Both the position numbers and the translations under genes were made by a program. DNA of 34,278 bases from Rhodoferax sp. (lineage in GTDB: Bacteria > Pseudomonadota > Gammaproteobacteria > Burkholderiales > Burkholderiaceae_C). Below the pieces are notes generated by a model. That model did not search any database. It saw only the letters and a program-made list of their open reading frames with translations, and was not told the DNA's origin. The stretch lies in the NCBI RefSeq assembly GCF_028714215.1, contig NZ_JAQTMS010000057.1, positions 1 through 34,278 on the forward strand, in the 5' to 3' direction. The stretch's first letter is position 1. Each line of letters opens with the position of its first letter. Positions 1 through 8,647 of this stretch are shown piece by piece.

Positions 1-78
1 CAGGTTCAAGTCGTCTACCGCGGCGTTGCTGCTGCCCGGGTAGCGCTTGAAGACATGTTCAAACTCGATCAGTGCCAT
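1..78 (-). CDS. ABC transporter ATP-binding protein, N-terminal fragment
   Basis: Only the first 26 codons lie in the window; the gene runs off the left edge. The start is the ATG at 78. The peptide opens with MALIEFEHVFKRYPG and reaches AVDDLNL, the usual first beta strands of an ABC-type ATPase (an aromatic residue in the A-loop position, then the 'AVDDLNL' strand). The Walker A motif would lie just outside. It is the last visible gene of the gabT-gabD-aminotransferase run on the same strand, 57 bp after the aminotransferase stop. A polyamine or an osmoprotectant/betaine-type importer would both fit, but the substrate cannot be read from this fragment. Confidence 0.75.
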   Translation of the reverse strand, partial: MALIEFEHVFKRYPGSSNAAVDDLNL

Positions 79-135
79 GGTGCATAAACTTTCGGAGTCT
101 TCGTTACTATATTCGAAAAATCCGGCCGGAGCCGT

Positions 136-1527
136 TTATGTGCGCCATGTTTCGACCCAGGCCAGGGTGTCGGCCAGGGCCAGAGCGGTGCGCTCCAGCA
201 GGGTGTCGATCTCGCTCTCGGAAATGATCAGCGGCGGTGAGAAGGCAATCACGTCGCCGATCAGCACCCGCACGATCAGCCCGTGCGCCTGCGCGCGAGC
301 GACAAAATAGGCGCCGACGCCGCGTTTCGGGTCGAAAGGTTGGTGCGCTTTCGGGTCCGCCGCGAACTCGATGGCGCCGATCAGGCCCAGGCCGCGCACC
401 GCGCCCACCAGCGGATGGTCCTTGAATTTTTGCAGGCCTTGCTGCAGCCTTGGAGCGACTTTTTGCACATGGTCGATGACCTTGTCGGCCTCGTAGATGC
501 GCAAGGTTTCCAGCGCAATGGCGCAGGCCAGCGGGTGCCCGCTGTAGGTGTAGCCGTGGCCAAAGACACCGACGGCTGCGCTGGTGTCGGCAATCGTCTG
601 GTAAATCTCGTCGGTCAGGTACAGGGCCGACATCGGCGCATAGGCCGAGGTCAGCATCTTGGCGACCGTGATCATGTCGGGCTTCAAGTCGAAGACCTGG
701 GTCCCGAAAGCCTGTCCCAGGCGACCGAAACCGGTCACCACCTCGTCCACCAGAAACAGGATGTCGTACTTTTTCAGGATCGCCTGCACCTTGGCAAAGT
801 AACCCTCGGGCGGGATGATGACGCCGCCAGCGGCCTGCACCGGTTCGGCGATGAAGGCGGCCACCGTGTCCGGGCCTTCGCGCAGAATGGTGTCTTCGAG
901 TTCCTTGGCCAGCCGGTCGACGAACTGGGCCTCGGTTTCACCCGGCAGTCCGTACTGGTAGAAGTGCGGGCAACTGACGCGCACGATGCCCGGCAGCGGC
1001 AGGTCGAAGTGCTGGTGCATGGTGGCCAGCCCGGACATCGACGCCGCGGCTGCCGTGACGCCGTGGTAGCCCTTGTTGCGGGCAATGATCTTCTTCTTCA
1101 GCGGCCGGCCCTTGGCGTTGTTGTAATAGCGCACCAGCTTGAACGCGGTGTCGTTGGACTCCGACCCCGAATTGGCAAACAGGACCCGCGCCATCGGCAC
1201 TGGCGCCCACTTGATCATGGCCTCCACCAGTGCCGTCACCGGCCCCGGAACCTTGCCCGAGAACGAGTGGTAGTAGGGCAGGGTGGTCATCTGGCGGTAG
1301 GCCGCGTCGGCCAGACGCTTCTCCGAGAAACCCAGCGAAGCGCACCACAGGCCGGCCATGCCTTCGATATAGGCTTTGCCGTGCTCGTCGAACACCTGCA
1401 CCCCTTCGCCGCGCACAATCACCAACGGGCCGTCTTGCTCAAGCTCGCGCAGTTGTGTGTAAGGATGCAGATGGTGCCGGACGTCGCTCTGTCCGGCCAG
1501 GGAGATTTCTGCTTTCTGATGGTTCAT
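136..1527 (-). CDS. Class III PLP-dependent aminotransferase, putrescine/omega-amino acid--pyruvate type
   Basis: 463-aa fold-type I aminotransferase of subgroup III (omega-aminotransferases). Visible family marks are the N-terminal GMAGLWCASLGF substrate-pocket segment, FANSGSESNDTAFKL (phosphate-binding loop), RNKGYHGVTAAAASMSG, the PLP-contacting aspartate in FLVDEVVTGFGRLG and the Schiff-base lysine K290 in TVAKMLTSAYAPMSAL. This pattern matches SpuC-like putrescine-pyruvate and beta-alanine-pyruvate enzymes better than GabT. It follows gabD with only 31 bp between them and precedes an ABC ATPase gene. The likely role is to deaminate a diamine or omega-amino acid whose product then feeds the GABA/succinate-semialdehyde route. 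Exact substrate is inference. Confidence 0.88.
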   Translation of the reverse strand: MNHQKAEISLAGQSDVRHHLHPYTQLRELEQDGPLVIVRGEGVQVFDEHGKAYIEGMAGLWCASLGFSEKRLADAAYRQMTTLPYYHSFSGKVPGPVTALVEAMIKWAPVPMARVLFANSGSESNDTAFKLVRYYNNAKGRPLKKKIIARNKGYHGVTAAAASMSGLATMHQHFDLPLPGIVRVSCPHFYQYGLPGETEAQFVDRLAKELEDTILREGPDTVAAFIAEPVQAAGGVIIPPEGYFAKVQAILKKYDILFLVDEVVTGFGRLGQAFGTQVFDLKPDMITVAKMLTSAYAPMSALYLTDEIYQTIADTSAAVGVFGHGYTYSGHPLACAIALETLRIYEADKVIDHVQKVAPRLQQGLQKFKDHPLVGAVRGLGLIGAIEFAADPKAHQPFDPKRGVGAYFVARAQAHGLIVRVLIGDVIAFSPPLIISESEIDTLLERTALALADTLAWVETWRT

Positions 1528-1558
1528 GGAGTGCCTTGTTTTCGCCGTGGAGAATGCT

Positions 1559-3046
1559 TTACTTCAGGATGTCGCCGATGCACAGGTATTTGATTTCGAC
1601 ATAGTCGTCGATGCCGTGGTGCGAACCCTCGCGCCCCAGGCCGGACTGCTTGACGCCGCCAAACGGGACGTGCTCGGTGGCCAGGATGCCGACGTTGATG
1701 CCCACCATGCCGTATTCCAGCGCTTCGCTAACGCGGAAGATGCGGCCCACGTCGCGGCTGTAGAAATAACTGGCCAGACCGAACTCGGTGTTGTTGGCGG
1801 CGGCTATCGCCTCCTGTTCGGTCTTGAACTTGAAGACCGGTGCGAACGGGCCAAAGGTTTCCTCCTTGGCGCACAGCATGTCGGCCGTGGCATCGGCCAC
1901 CACGGTGGGTTCGAAGAACTGACCCACCAGGCGCTTGCCGCCGACCAGTACGCGGCCGCCCTTGGCCACCGCATCGGCCACGTGGCGCTGTACCTTGACC
2001 AGTGCCGCTTCCTCGATCAGAGGCCCCTGGTTGACGCCTTCCTCAAAGCCGTTGCCGACCTTGGCGGTCTTGACCTTGGCGGCAAACTTGGTGACGAACT
2101 CGTCGTAGACCGCCTCCTGCACGTAGAGCCGGTTTGAGCAGACGCAGGTTTGGCCGGCGTTGCGGTATTTGCTGGCAAAAGCGCCTTCCACCGCGGAGTC
2201 GATGTCGGCATCGTCGAACACAATGAAGGGCGCGTTGCCGCCCAGTTCCAGCGACAGCTTCTTGACGGTGGGGGCCGATTGCGCCATCAGGATGCGGCCC
2301 ACTTCGGTGGAACCGGTGAAGCTGATGTGGCGCACCACGTCGCTGGCGCACAGCACCTTGCCGATGGCGATGGAGTTGTCGGCGTCGGCGCTGAGGATGT
2401 TGAGCACACCGGCCGGAATGCCGGCCCGCAGCGCCAGCTCGGCCGCCGCCAGCGCGCTCAGAGGTGTCAGTTCGGCCGGCTTGATGACCACCGTGCAACC
2501 GGCCGCCAGGGCCGGTGCCACCTTGCGCGTGATCATGGCGGTGGGGAAGTTCCAGGGCGTGATGGCGGCGCAGACGCCAATCGGCTGACGCAGGATCAGC
2601 AGGCGGCGGTTGTTGTCGAACTGCGGCAGCGTCTCGCCATTGATGCGCTTGGCTTCTTCCGCAAACCACTCGACAAAACTGGCGCCATAAGCAATTTCGC
2701 CCTTGGCCTCGGGCAGCGGCTTGCCCTGCTCGGCCGTCATGATGCGCCCCAGATCGTCCTGGTTGGCCATCAGCAGATCGAACCATTTGCGCAGGATGAT
2801 GCTGCGTTCCTTGGCGGTTTTGGTGCGCCAGGCCGGCCAGGCGGCGTTGGCGGCGGCGATCGCTGCTTCGGCGTCCTTGGGGCCCAGGTTCGCTACGTCG
2901 GCCAGGTGTTGGCCGGTGGCCGGATCGGTCACCGCAAAACGACTTCTGCCAGCCACCCACTGGCCGTTGATCAGGGCGTCGGTTTTCAGCAGGGTCGGGT
3001 CTTTGAGCAGCGAGAGGGGAGAAGTTTTGGTGTTCATGGCATTCAT
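1559..3046 (-). CDS. gabD: NAD(P)-dependent succinate-semialdehyde dehydrogenase
   Basis: Aldehyde dehydrogenase superfamily protein of 495 aa from the ATG at 3046 (492 aa from the second ATG at 3037); E. coli GabD is 482 aa. It oxidises succinate semialdehyde to succinate. Visible are INGQWVAG near the N terminus, ITPWNFPTAMITRK (cofactor-binding loop), ISFTGSTEVG, the general-base glutamate in LELGGNAPFIVFDDADID, and the catalytic cysteine (about residue 301) in NAGQTCVCSNRLYVQ. The C terminus has PFGGVKQSGLGREG, typical of GabD. The reading frame stays open upstream to 3127, but the extension lacks family similarity. It lies downstream of gabT in the same direction, so transamination of GABA and oxidation of its product are encoded together. 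Confidence 0.95.
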   Translation of the reverse strand: MNAMNTKTSPLSLLKDPTLLKTDALINGQWVAGRSRFAVTDPATGQHLADVANLGPKDAEAAIAAANAAWPAWRTKTAKERSIILRKWFDLLMANQDDLGRIMTAEQGKPLPEAKGEIAYGASFVEWFAEEAKRINGETLPQFDNNRRLLILRQPIGVCAAITPWNFPTAMITRKVAPALAAGCTVVIKPAELTPLSALAAAELALRAGIPAGVLNILSADADNSIAIGKVLCASDVVRHISFTGSTEVGRILMAQSAPTVKKLSLELGGNAPFIVFDDADIDSAVEGAFASKYRNAGQTCVCSNRLYVQEAVYDEFVTKFAAKVKTAKVGNGFEEGVNQGPLIEEAALVKVQRHVADAVAKGGRVLVGGKRLVGQFFEPTVVADATADMLCAKEETFGPFAPVFKFKTEQEAIAAANNTEFGLASYFYSRDVGRIFRVSEALEYGMVGINVGILATEHVPFGGVKQSGLGREGSHHGIDDYVEIKYLCIGDILK

Positions 3047-3078
3047 GGGTAGTGAAGGAAATAGGGGTGCAGCGCGGC

Positions 3079-3115
3079 GGCCGCTTGACCAGCGCGTCGG
3101 CTCGGTCAAGCGGCC
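3079..3115 (-). other. Intercistronic hairpin between gabT and gabD
   Basis: A perfect 12-bp inverted repeat (GGCCGCTTGACC at 3079-3090 and GGTCAAGCGGCC at 3104-3115) with a 13-nt loop sits in the 100-bp gap between the gabT stop and the gabD start. There is no T-run on the minus-strand 3' side, so it is not a classical intrinsic terminator. It could stabilise or process the mRNA, give partial termination, or act as a protein-binding site. Confidence 0.6.
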
Positions 3116-3146
3116 AAGCATAACCAAATTGCGACCCCGCGGGAAG

Positions 3147-4445
3147 TCAAACCGCCTGAACCGCTGTCAACGATGCGTCAAGGATAGCCAGGCCTTCGTC
3201 GACGATGGCGTCGCTGGCGGTCAAAGGCACCAGGATGCGGATGACGTTGCCGTAAGTTCCGCACGACAACAGGATCAGGCCGCGCCGCGTCGCCTCCGCC
3301 ACCAGGCGTTTGGTCAGGTCGGCGGCGGGCCGCTTCAGGTCGCCGTCCTGGCACAGCTCGATCGCCACCATGGCGCCCAGGCCGCGCACCTCGACGATGC
3401 AGCGGTTTTTGGCCGCCATGGCTTTCAGACTGGCAGTCGAGCGCAGGCCCAATTGGCGGCTGCGTTCCAGCAGCTTTTCTTTCTCGAATACATCCAGCAC
3501 CGCCAGGGCGGCGGCGCACGACATCGGGCTGCCGGCATAAGTGCCGCCCAGACCACCCGGCGCCGGTCCATCCATCACCGTGGCGCGGCCCACCACGGCC
3601 GAGATCGGAAAGCCGCCGGCCATCGACTTGGCCATCGTGATCAGGTCCGGCGCGACACCGCTTTGCTCGATGGCAAACCAGCTTCCGGTGCGACCGGCAC
3701 CGGTCTGGATTTCGTCGGCAATCAGCACAATGCCATGCTGGTCGCACAGCGCACGCAGGCGCTGCAGGAACTCGGGCGGCGCCACATTGAAGCCGCCTTC
3801 GCCTTGTACCGGCTCCACGATGATGGCCGCCACACGATTGGCTTCGACGTCGTTCTTGAAGATGGCCTCCACCGACGCGATTGATTCGTCGACGCTGACG
3901 CCGTGCAGTGCATCGGGAAAGCGGGCGTGGAAAATCTCGGCCGGGAACGGACCGAAACCGGTCTTGTAGGGCGCTACCTTGCCGGTCAGGCCCAGCGTCA
4001 GCAGGGTGCGGCCGTGGAAGCTGCCACTGAACGCGACCACCGCACTGCGTCCGGTGTAGGCGCGGGCGATTTTGATGGCGTTTTCGATCGCTTCCGCGCC
4101 GGTCGTCATGAACATCGTTTTTTTGGCGAAGTCGCCCGGCGCCAGCGCGTTGAGGCGTTCGGCCAATTCGACATAAGGCTCGTAAGCCAGCACCTGGAAG
4201 CAGGTGTGGGTAAAGCGATCGAGTTGCGCCTTGACGGCTGCTATCACCGCCGGATGCCGGTGCCCGGTATTGAGTACCGCAATGCCGCCGGCGAAATCGA
4301 TGTAGCGCTTGCCCTCGACGTCCCATACTTCGGCATTCTCGGCGCGGGCGATGAAAACTTCGTGGCTCTGGCCGACACCGCGCGGCAGCGCGGCCTGGCG
4401 CCGGGTCATCAATAAGGTGTTGGTCAAATCGGGCTCGCGTTGCAT
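3147..4445 (-). CDS. gabT: 4-aminobutyrate--2-oxoglutarate transaminase
   Basis: 432-aa class III aminotransferase (E. coli GabT is 426 aa). It transfers the amino group of GABA to 2-oxoglutarate, giving succinate semialdehyde and glutamate. Seen in the sequence: FAGGIAVLNTGHRHP, MTTGAEAIENAIKIAR, SFHGRTLLTLGLTGK, EPVQGEGGFNVAP, the PLP aspartate in IADEIQTGAGRTG, and the Schiff-base lysine K273 in TMAKSMAGGFPISAVVGR. The ATG at 4445 has a GGAG Shine-Dalgarno sequence 5 nt upstream. The open frame continues upstream to 5963, but that part is the antisense of the regulator gene and is not coding. It is first in the catabolic operon and divergent from a GabR/MocR-like regulator, which probably controls it. 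Confidence 0.95.
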   Translation of the reverse strand: MQREPDLTNTLLMTRRQAALPRGVGQSHEVFIARAENAEVWDVEGKRYIDFAGGIAVLNTGHRHPAVIAAVKAQLDRFTHTCFQVLAYEPYVELAERLNALAPGDFAKKTMFMTTGAEAIENAIKIARAYTGRSAVVAFSGSFHGRTLLTLGLTGKVAPYKTGFGPFPAEIFHARFPDALHGVSVDESIASVEAIFKNDVEANRVAAIIVEPVQGEGGFNVAPPEFLQRLRALCDQHGIVLIADEIQTGAGRTGSWFAIEQSGVAPDLITMAKSMAGGFPISAVVGRATVMDGPAPGGLGGTYAGSPMSCAAALAVLDVFEKEKLLERSRQLGLRSTASLKAMAAKNRCIVEVRGLGAMVAIELCQDGDLKRPAADLTKRLVAEATRRGLILLSCGTYGNVIRILVPLTASDAIVDEGLAILDASLTAVQAV

Positions 4446-4583
4446 GGCACTCCAGAAGGTGGTTTTTAAACTGCTGCAAATGTAGGCCCGGGCCGCGCCC
4501 GCTACCATATACAGATCGCCCCATTTTTCAGGTGTACTGTGCAGGGGGCTGCACCGGTACAGAAAAACCCTTAGGTCCTGCTT
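4446..4583. promoter_or_regulatory. Divergent control region between gabT and the MocR-type regulator
   Basis: 138 bp separate the two divergent starts. An interrupted inverted repeat lies just before the regulator: outer arms TGTAC (4533-4537) and GTACA (4557-4561), inner arms GTGCAG (4539-4544) and CTGCAC (4549-4554), loop GGGG. A TATATG-like hexamer on the minus strand near 4505-4510 could be the gabT -10 element, but I find no good -35. MocR/GabR proteins usually bind in such divergent gaps; assigning the repeat as operator is inference. Confidence 0.5.
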
Positions 4584-5978
4584 TTGTTTTCGCTCAATCT
4601 TCAAAGTTCGACACCCCTGGTCTTGCAGATCGTGGAAGGCTTTCGTCTCCTGATCGAGCAGGGTGCCATGCGGCCCGGCTCGAAAGCGCCGTCCATCCGC
4701 CAGTTCGCGCACGCCCACAAGGTCAGCGTCTTTACCGTGGTCGACGCCTATGACCGGCTGGTGGCGCAGGGCTATTTCGCGTCGCGCCCGCATTCCGGAT
4801 TTTTTGTCAAGCAGCGGCCGCTGCATGATGCCGGGGTGCCGGCGCACGGCCCCAATTTCAGCTTCGACTCGATGTGGTATTTGCGCCGGTCTTTTGAGAA
4901 TCGGGCCCTGCCCATGAAACCGGGTTGCGGCTGGTTGCCGGGCGACTGGCTGTTTCAGGAGGGCGTGCGGCGCGGCCTGCGCACGCTGGCCGCCGAGAAT
5001 GCGGACCTGGGTGGCTACGGCGAGCCCAAGGGCTACCCGCCGCTGCGTCTGTTGCTGCGTGATCTGCTGGCCGAGCAGGAAATTGCCGTCAACACGGAGC
5101 AGGTGTTGCTGACCCAGGGCTCGAGCCAGGCGATGGACCTGGTGGCGCGGCGCCTGGTGCGCGCGGGGGATGCCGTGCTGGTGGACGACCCCGGTTACCC
5201 GAATCAGTTGTTTTCGCTGCGCTTTCTGGGTGCGCGCCTGATTGGCGTGCCGCGCAGCACGGCCGGTTACGACCTGGTGGCACTGGAGCGCCTGGTGCTG
5301 GAACATCAACCGAAGGTCTTTTTCACCCAGCCGCGGCTGCAAAGTCCCACCGGTTCGGTGGCGCCACTGGCGCATCTGCACCGCGTCATGCAACTGGCCG
5401 AAAAACATGATTTTCTGGTGGTGGAGAACGACATTTACGTCGATCTGGACCCGGAGCCCCGGCCCTCGCTGGCCAGCCTGGACCAGTTGCGCCGGGTCAT
5501 CTACATCAGCAGTTATTCGAAGACCATTTCGCCCAACATCCGGGTCGGCTACCTGGCCGCCAGTCCGGAACTGGCGGAGGATCTGGCGCAGCTCAAGATG
5601 CTCTCCGGTCTGACCTCGTCCGAGTTCAGCGAGCGCCTGGCTTATGGCGCGCTGACCGATGGGCGCTGGCGCAAACACCTCAAGGGCCTGCGCGAGCGGC
5701 TGGCGAAAGCGCACGAGGACGTCGCGGCACGCTTGTTGAAGCTTGGTTTCGTGATTTTCACGGAACCCAAGGCGGGCCTGTTTCTGTGGGCCAGGCACCC
5801 CGGCATCGCCAGCGCCGCCGAGTTGGCCTACAAGGCCGCCGAACACGACATCCTGCTGGGACCCGGCCACCTGTTCAGCCCCGAACTGACGCCCAGTCCC
5901 TGGCTCCGGTTCAACGTTGCTTTTTGCGAGGAAGCCGCGCTCTTTGCCTTCCTGGAGAGTCATCGTCTGGCGGCTTGA
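4584..5978 (+). CDS. MocR/GabR-type transcriptional regulator (GntR HTH fused to aminotransferase fold)
   Basis: 464-aa two-domain regulator. Residues about 10-75 form a GntR-type winged helix (LVLQIVEGFRLLIEQGAMRPGSK, then APSIRQFAHAHKVSVFTVVDAYDRLVAQGYF). The rest is a fold-type I aminotransferase domain with YGEPKGYPPLRLLLRDLL, QGSSQAMDLV, VDDPGYPNQ, and the PLP lysine K313 in YISSYSKTISPNIRVGYLA. The start is a TTG; the in-frame TAG at 4572-4574 rules out a longer common start, and the next ATG at 4669 would cut the HTH. It is divergent from gabT. In this family PLP and an amine effector form an external aldimine that switches transcription. By position and homology it likely activates the GABA/polyamine operon. 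Confidence 0.9.
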   Translation: MFSLNLQSSTPLVLQIVEGFRLLIEQGAMRPGSKAPSIRQFAHAHKVSVFTVVDAYDRLVAQGYFASRPHSGFFVKQRPLHDAGVPAHGPNFSFDSMWYLRRSFENRALPMKPGCGWLPGDWLFQEGVRRGLRTLAAENADLGGYGEPKGYPPLRLLLRDLLAEQEIAVNTEQVLLTQGSSQAMDLVARRLVRAGDAVLVDDPGYPNQLFSLRFLGARLIGVPRSTAGYDLVALERLVLEHQPKVFFTQPRLQSPTGSVAPLAHLHRVMQLAEKHDFLVVENDIYVDLDPEPRPSLASLDQLRRVIYISSYSKTISPNIRVGYLAASPELAEDLAQLKMLSGLTSSEFSERLAYGALTDGRWRKHLKGLRERLAKAHEDVAARLLKLGFVIFTEPKAGLFLWARHPGIASAAELAYKAAEHDILLGPGHLFSPELTPSPWLRFNVAFCEEAALFAFLESHRLAA

Positions 5979-5983
5979 TGACT

Positions 5984-5989
5984 TAAAAT
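5984..5989 (+). promoter_or_regulatory. Putative -10 element for alaS
   Basis: TAAAAT lies 27 nt before the alaS ATG and 5 nt after the regulator stop codon. No convincing -35 hexamer is seen at the right distance, so this is a weak call. The short leader also lacks a clear Shine-Dalgarno sequence near the alaS start. Confidence 0.3.
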
Positions 5990-6016
5990 TGAAGGTTCAA
6001 CCATTCGCCTCGTTCC

Positions 6017-8647
6017 ATGAATTCACCTGTTACCCCTGCTAGCGTTGCCGACATTCGCAAGATATTCCTCGACTTCTTCGAGTCCAAGGGGCACACCGTG
6101 GTTCCCTCCAGCCCGCTGGTGCCGGGCAACGACCCGACCCTGATGTTCACCAACTCGGGCATGGTGCAGTTCAAGGACGTGTTTCTGGGCACCGACAAGC
6201 GCTCCTACGTGCGCGCCGCCTCGGTGCAAGCCTGCCTGCGCGCCGGCGGCAAGCACAACGACCTGGAAAACGTGGGCTACACGGCGCGCCATCACACCTT
6301 CTTCGAGATGCTGGGCAACTGGAGTTTTGGCGACTACTTCAAGCGCGACTCGCTCAAGTGGGGCTGGGAACTGCTGACCCAGGTCTACCAGCTGCCGGCC
6401 GACAAGCTGTGGGCCACGGTCTATATCGACGACGACGAGGCCTACGAGATCTGGACCCAGGAGATTGGCCTGCCTCCCGAGCGCGTGATCCGCATCGGCG
6501 ACAACAAGGGCGCCAAATACGCCTCCGACAACTTCTGGATGATGGCCGACACCGGCCCCTGCGGCCCCTGCAGCGAAATTTTCTACGACCACGGACCTGA
6601 AATCCCGGGCGGCCCGCCCGGCAGCCCGGATGCCGACGGCGACCGCTACATCGAAATCTGGAACCACGTGTTCATGCAGTTCGACATGCAGACCGACGGT
6701 TCCGTCAAACCGCTGCCGGCTCCCTGCGTCGATACCGGCATGGGGCTGGAGCGCCTGGCCGCCATCCTGCAGCATGTGCACAGCAACTACGAAATCGACA
6801 TCTTCGACGCGCTGATCAAGGCCGCCGCGCGCGAGACCGGTTGCACCGATCTGGACAACAAGAGCTTGCGCGTGATCGCCGACCATATCCGTGCCACCGC
6901 CTTCCTGGTCAGCGACGGCGTCAACCCGTCCAACGAAGGGCGCGGCTACGTGCAGCGGCGCATCATCCGGCGCGCCATCCGGCACGGCTACAAGCTGGGC
7001 CAGAAGACGCCGTTCTTCCACAAACTGGTACCCGACCTGGTGGCCTTGATGGGGGCGGCCTATCCCAATCTGGCGGCGCAGCAGCAACGCATCGTTGAGG
7101 TGCTGAAAGCGGAAGAAGAGCGCTTTTTCGAGACGCTGGAAGTGGGTATGCAGATTCTGGACGCGGCGCTGGAAGGTGGTGTCAAAGTGCTGCCGGGCGA
7201 GGTCGCCTTCAAGCTGCACGACACCTTTGGCTTTCCACTGGATCTGTCGGCCGACGTCTGCCGCGAGCGCGGTGTCGACGTGGACGAGGCCGGCTTTCAC
7301 GCCGCCATGGAAAAACAGAAGGCCCAGGGTCGTGCCGCGGGCAAGTTCAAGATGGACCGGGCGCTGGACTACAGCGGTGACGGCAATGAATTTGTCGGCT
7401 ACGAGAGCCTGACGCAAATCAGCAAAGTCGTCGCGCTGTATGTCGATGGCGTAGCTGCTGCGACGCTTGCCGCCGGGCAGGCCGGCGTGTTGGTGCTGGA
7501 CAGCACGCCGTTCTACAGCGAGAGCGGCGGCCAGGTCGGCGACCAAGGCGCCATCTTCTGCGACAGCGCGTTGTTCGAGGTGGCAGACACGCAAAAAATC
7601 AAGGCCGATGTGTTTGGCCATCACGGTGTGCTGAAGACCGGCACGCTCAAGGTCGGCGATGCCGTGACGGCGCATGTCGACGCCGCGTTGCGCGCCGCCA
7701 CCCAGCGCAACCACAGCGTGACCCATTTGATGCACAAGGCCTTGCGCGAAGTGCTGGGCCAGCATGTGCAGCAAAAAGGCTCTCTGGTCAACGCTGAGCG
7801 CACCCGTTTCGACTTTGCCCACAACGCGCCGGTGAGCGACCACGAGATTCGCGAGATCGAAGCGCGCGTCAATGCCGAGATTCTGAGCAACGCCGCCACG
7901 CAGGCGCGCGTGATGGACATTGAATCGGCCCAGAAAACGGGCGCCATGATGCTGTTCGGCGAGAAGTACGGCGAGTCGGTGCGCGTGATGGACATCGGTG
8001 ACAGCCGCGAACTGTGCGGCGGCACCCACGTGCAGCGCACCGGCGACATCGGTCTGTTCAAGGTGCTGGCCGAGAGCGGCGTCGCTTCCGGCGTGCGCCG
8101 CATCGAGGCCGTCACCGGGCACAACGCGCTGGCCTATTTGCAGGATCTGGAGACCACGGTAACGCAGGTGGCGGGCAGCCTGAAGGCACCGCTGCCTGAG
8201 ATCAATGAGCGCGTCGGCCATGTGCTGGAGCATGTCAAGGCGCTGGAGAAAGAGATTGCCGCGCTGAAGGGCAAACTGGCCTCCGCCCAGGGCGATGAGC
8301 TGGTAGCCCAGGCGGTGGAGGTCAAGGGCATCAAAGTGCTGGCGGCCCGGCTGGAAGGCGCCGACACCAAGACCTTGCGCGACACCATGGACAAGCTCAA
8401 GGACAAGCTCAAGACGGCGGTGATCGTGCTGGCGGTGGTCGACGGCGACAAGGTGCAGCTGGCGGCGGGCGTCACCTTTGATAGCGTTGGCAAAGTCAAG
8501 GCCGGCGAATTGGTCAACTTCTGTGCTGCCCAGGTCGGCGGCAAGGGCGGCGGCAAGGCCGACATGGCGATGGCCGGCGGCACCGAGCCGGCCAAACTGG
8601 CGGCAGCGCTGGCCAGCGTGCTGGGCTGGGTCTCCGCCAAGCTTTGA
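6017..8647 (+). CDS. alaS: Alanyl-tRNA synthetase
   Basis: 876 aa, the normal bacterial length. It charges tRNA-Ala in the cytoplasm. The N terminus (IRKIFLDFFESKGHTVVPSSPLVPGNDPT) and TNSGMVQFKD are the class II synthetase motifs of AlaRS; ADHIRATAFLVSDGVNPSNEGRGYV and RRIIRRAIRHG mark the tRNA-recognition part. The editing domain has the zinc-site residues H566 and H570 (HSVTHLMH) and C667 and H671 (CGGTHV). The C-terminal C-Ala region has a coiled-coil-like stretch (VKALEKEIAALKGKLAS) and the glycine-rich end GGKGGGKADMAMAGG. The 3' end overlaps the start of the thioredoxin-like gene. Confidence 0.99.
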   Translation: MNSPVTPASVADIRKIFLDFFESKGHTVVPSSPLVPGNDPTLMFTNSGMVQFKDVFLGTDKRSYVRAASVQACLRAGGKHNDLENVGYTARHHTFFEMLGNWSFGDYFKRDSLKWGWELLTQVYQLPADKLWATVYIDDDEAYEIWTQEIGLPPERVIRIGDNKGAKYASDNFWMMADTGPCGPCSEIFYDHGPEIPGGPPGSPDADGDRYIEIWNHVFMQFDMQTDGSVKPLPAPCVDTGMGLERLAAILQHVHSNYEIDIFDALIKAAARETGCTDLDNKSLRVIADHIRATAFLVSDGVNPSNEGRGYVQRRIIRRAIRHGYKLGQKTPFFHKLVPDLVALMGAAYPNLAAQQQRIVEVLKAEEERFFETLEVGMQILDAALEGGVKVLPGEVAFKLHDTFGFPLDLSADVCRERGVDVDEAGFHAAMEKQKAQGRAAGKFKMDRALDYSGDGNEFVGYESLTQISKVVALYVDGVAAATLAAGQAGVLVLDSTPFYSESGGQVGDQGAIFCDSALFEVADTQKIKADVFGHHGVLKTGTLKVGDAVTAHVDAALRAATQRNHSVTHLMHKALREVLGQHVQQKGSLVNAERTRFDFAHNAPVSDHEIREIEARVNAEILSNAATQARVMDIESAQKTGAMMLFGEKYGESVRVMDIGDSRELCGGTHVQRTGDIGLFKVLAESGVASGVRRIEAVTGHNALAYLQDLETTVTQVAGSLKAPLPEINERVGHVLEHVKALEKEIAALKGKLASAQGDELVAQAVEVKGIKVLAARLEGADTKTLRDTMDKLKDKLKTAVIVLAVVDGDKVQLAAGVTFDSVGKVKAGELVNFCAAQVGGKGGGKADMAMAGGTEPAKLAAALASVLGWVSAKL

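Noticed and set aside
3079..3115. Intrinsic terminator after gabT
   Set aside because: The stem is strong but there is no T-run on the minus-strand 3' side, and gabD belongs to the same pathway.
4446..5963. Upstream extension of the gabT frame (about 500 codons on the minus strand)
   Set aside because: It is the exact antisense of the MocR-type regulator, has Arg/Gln/His-rich composition without domains, and the true gabT start at 4445 has a good ribosome site.
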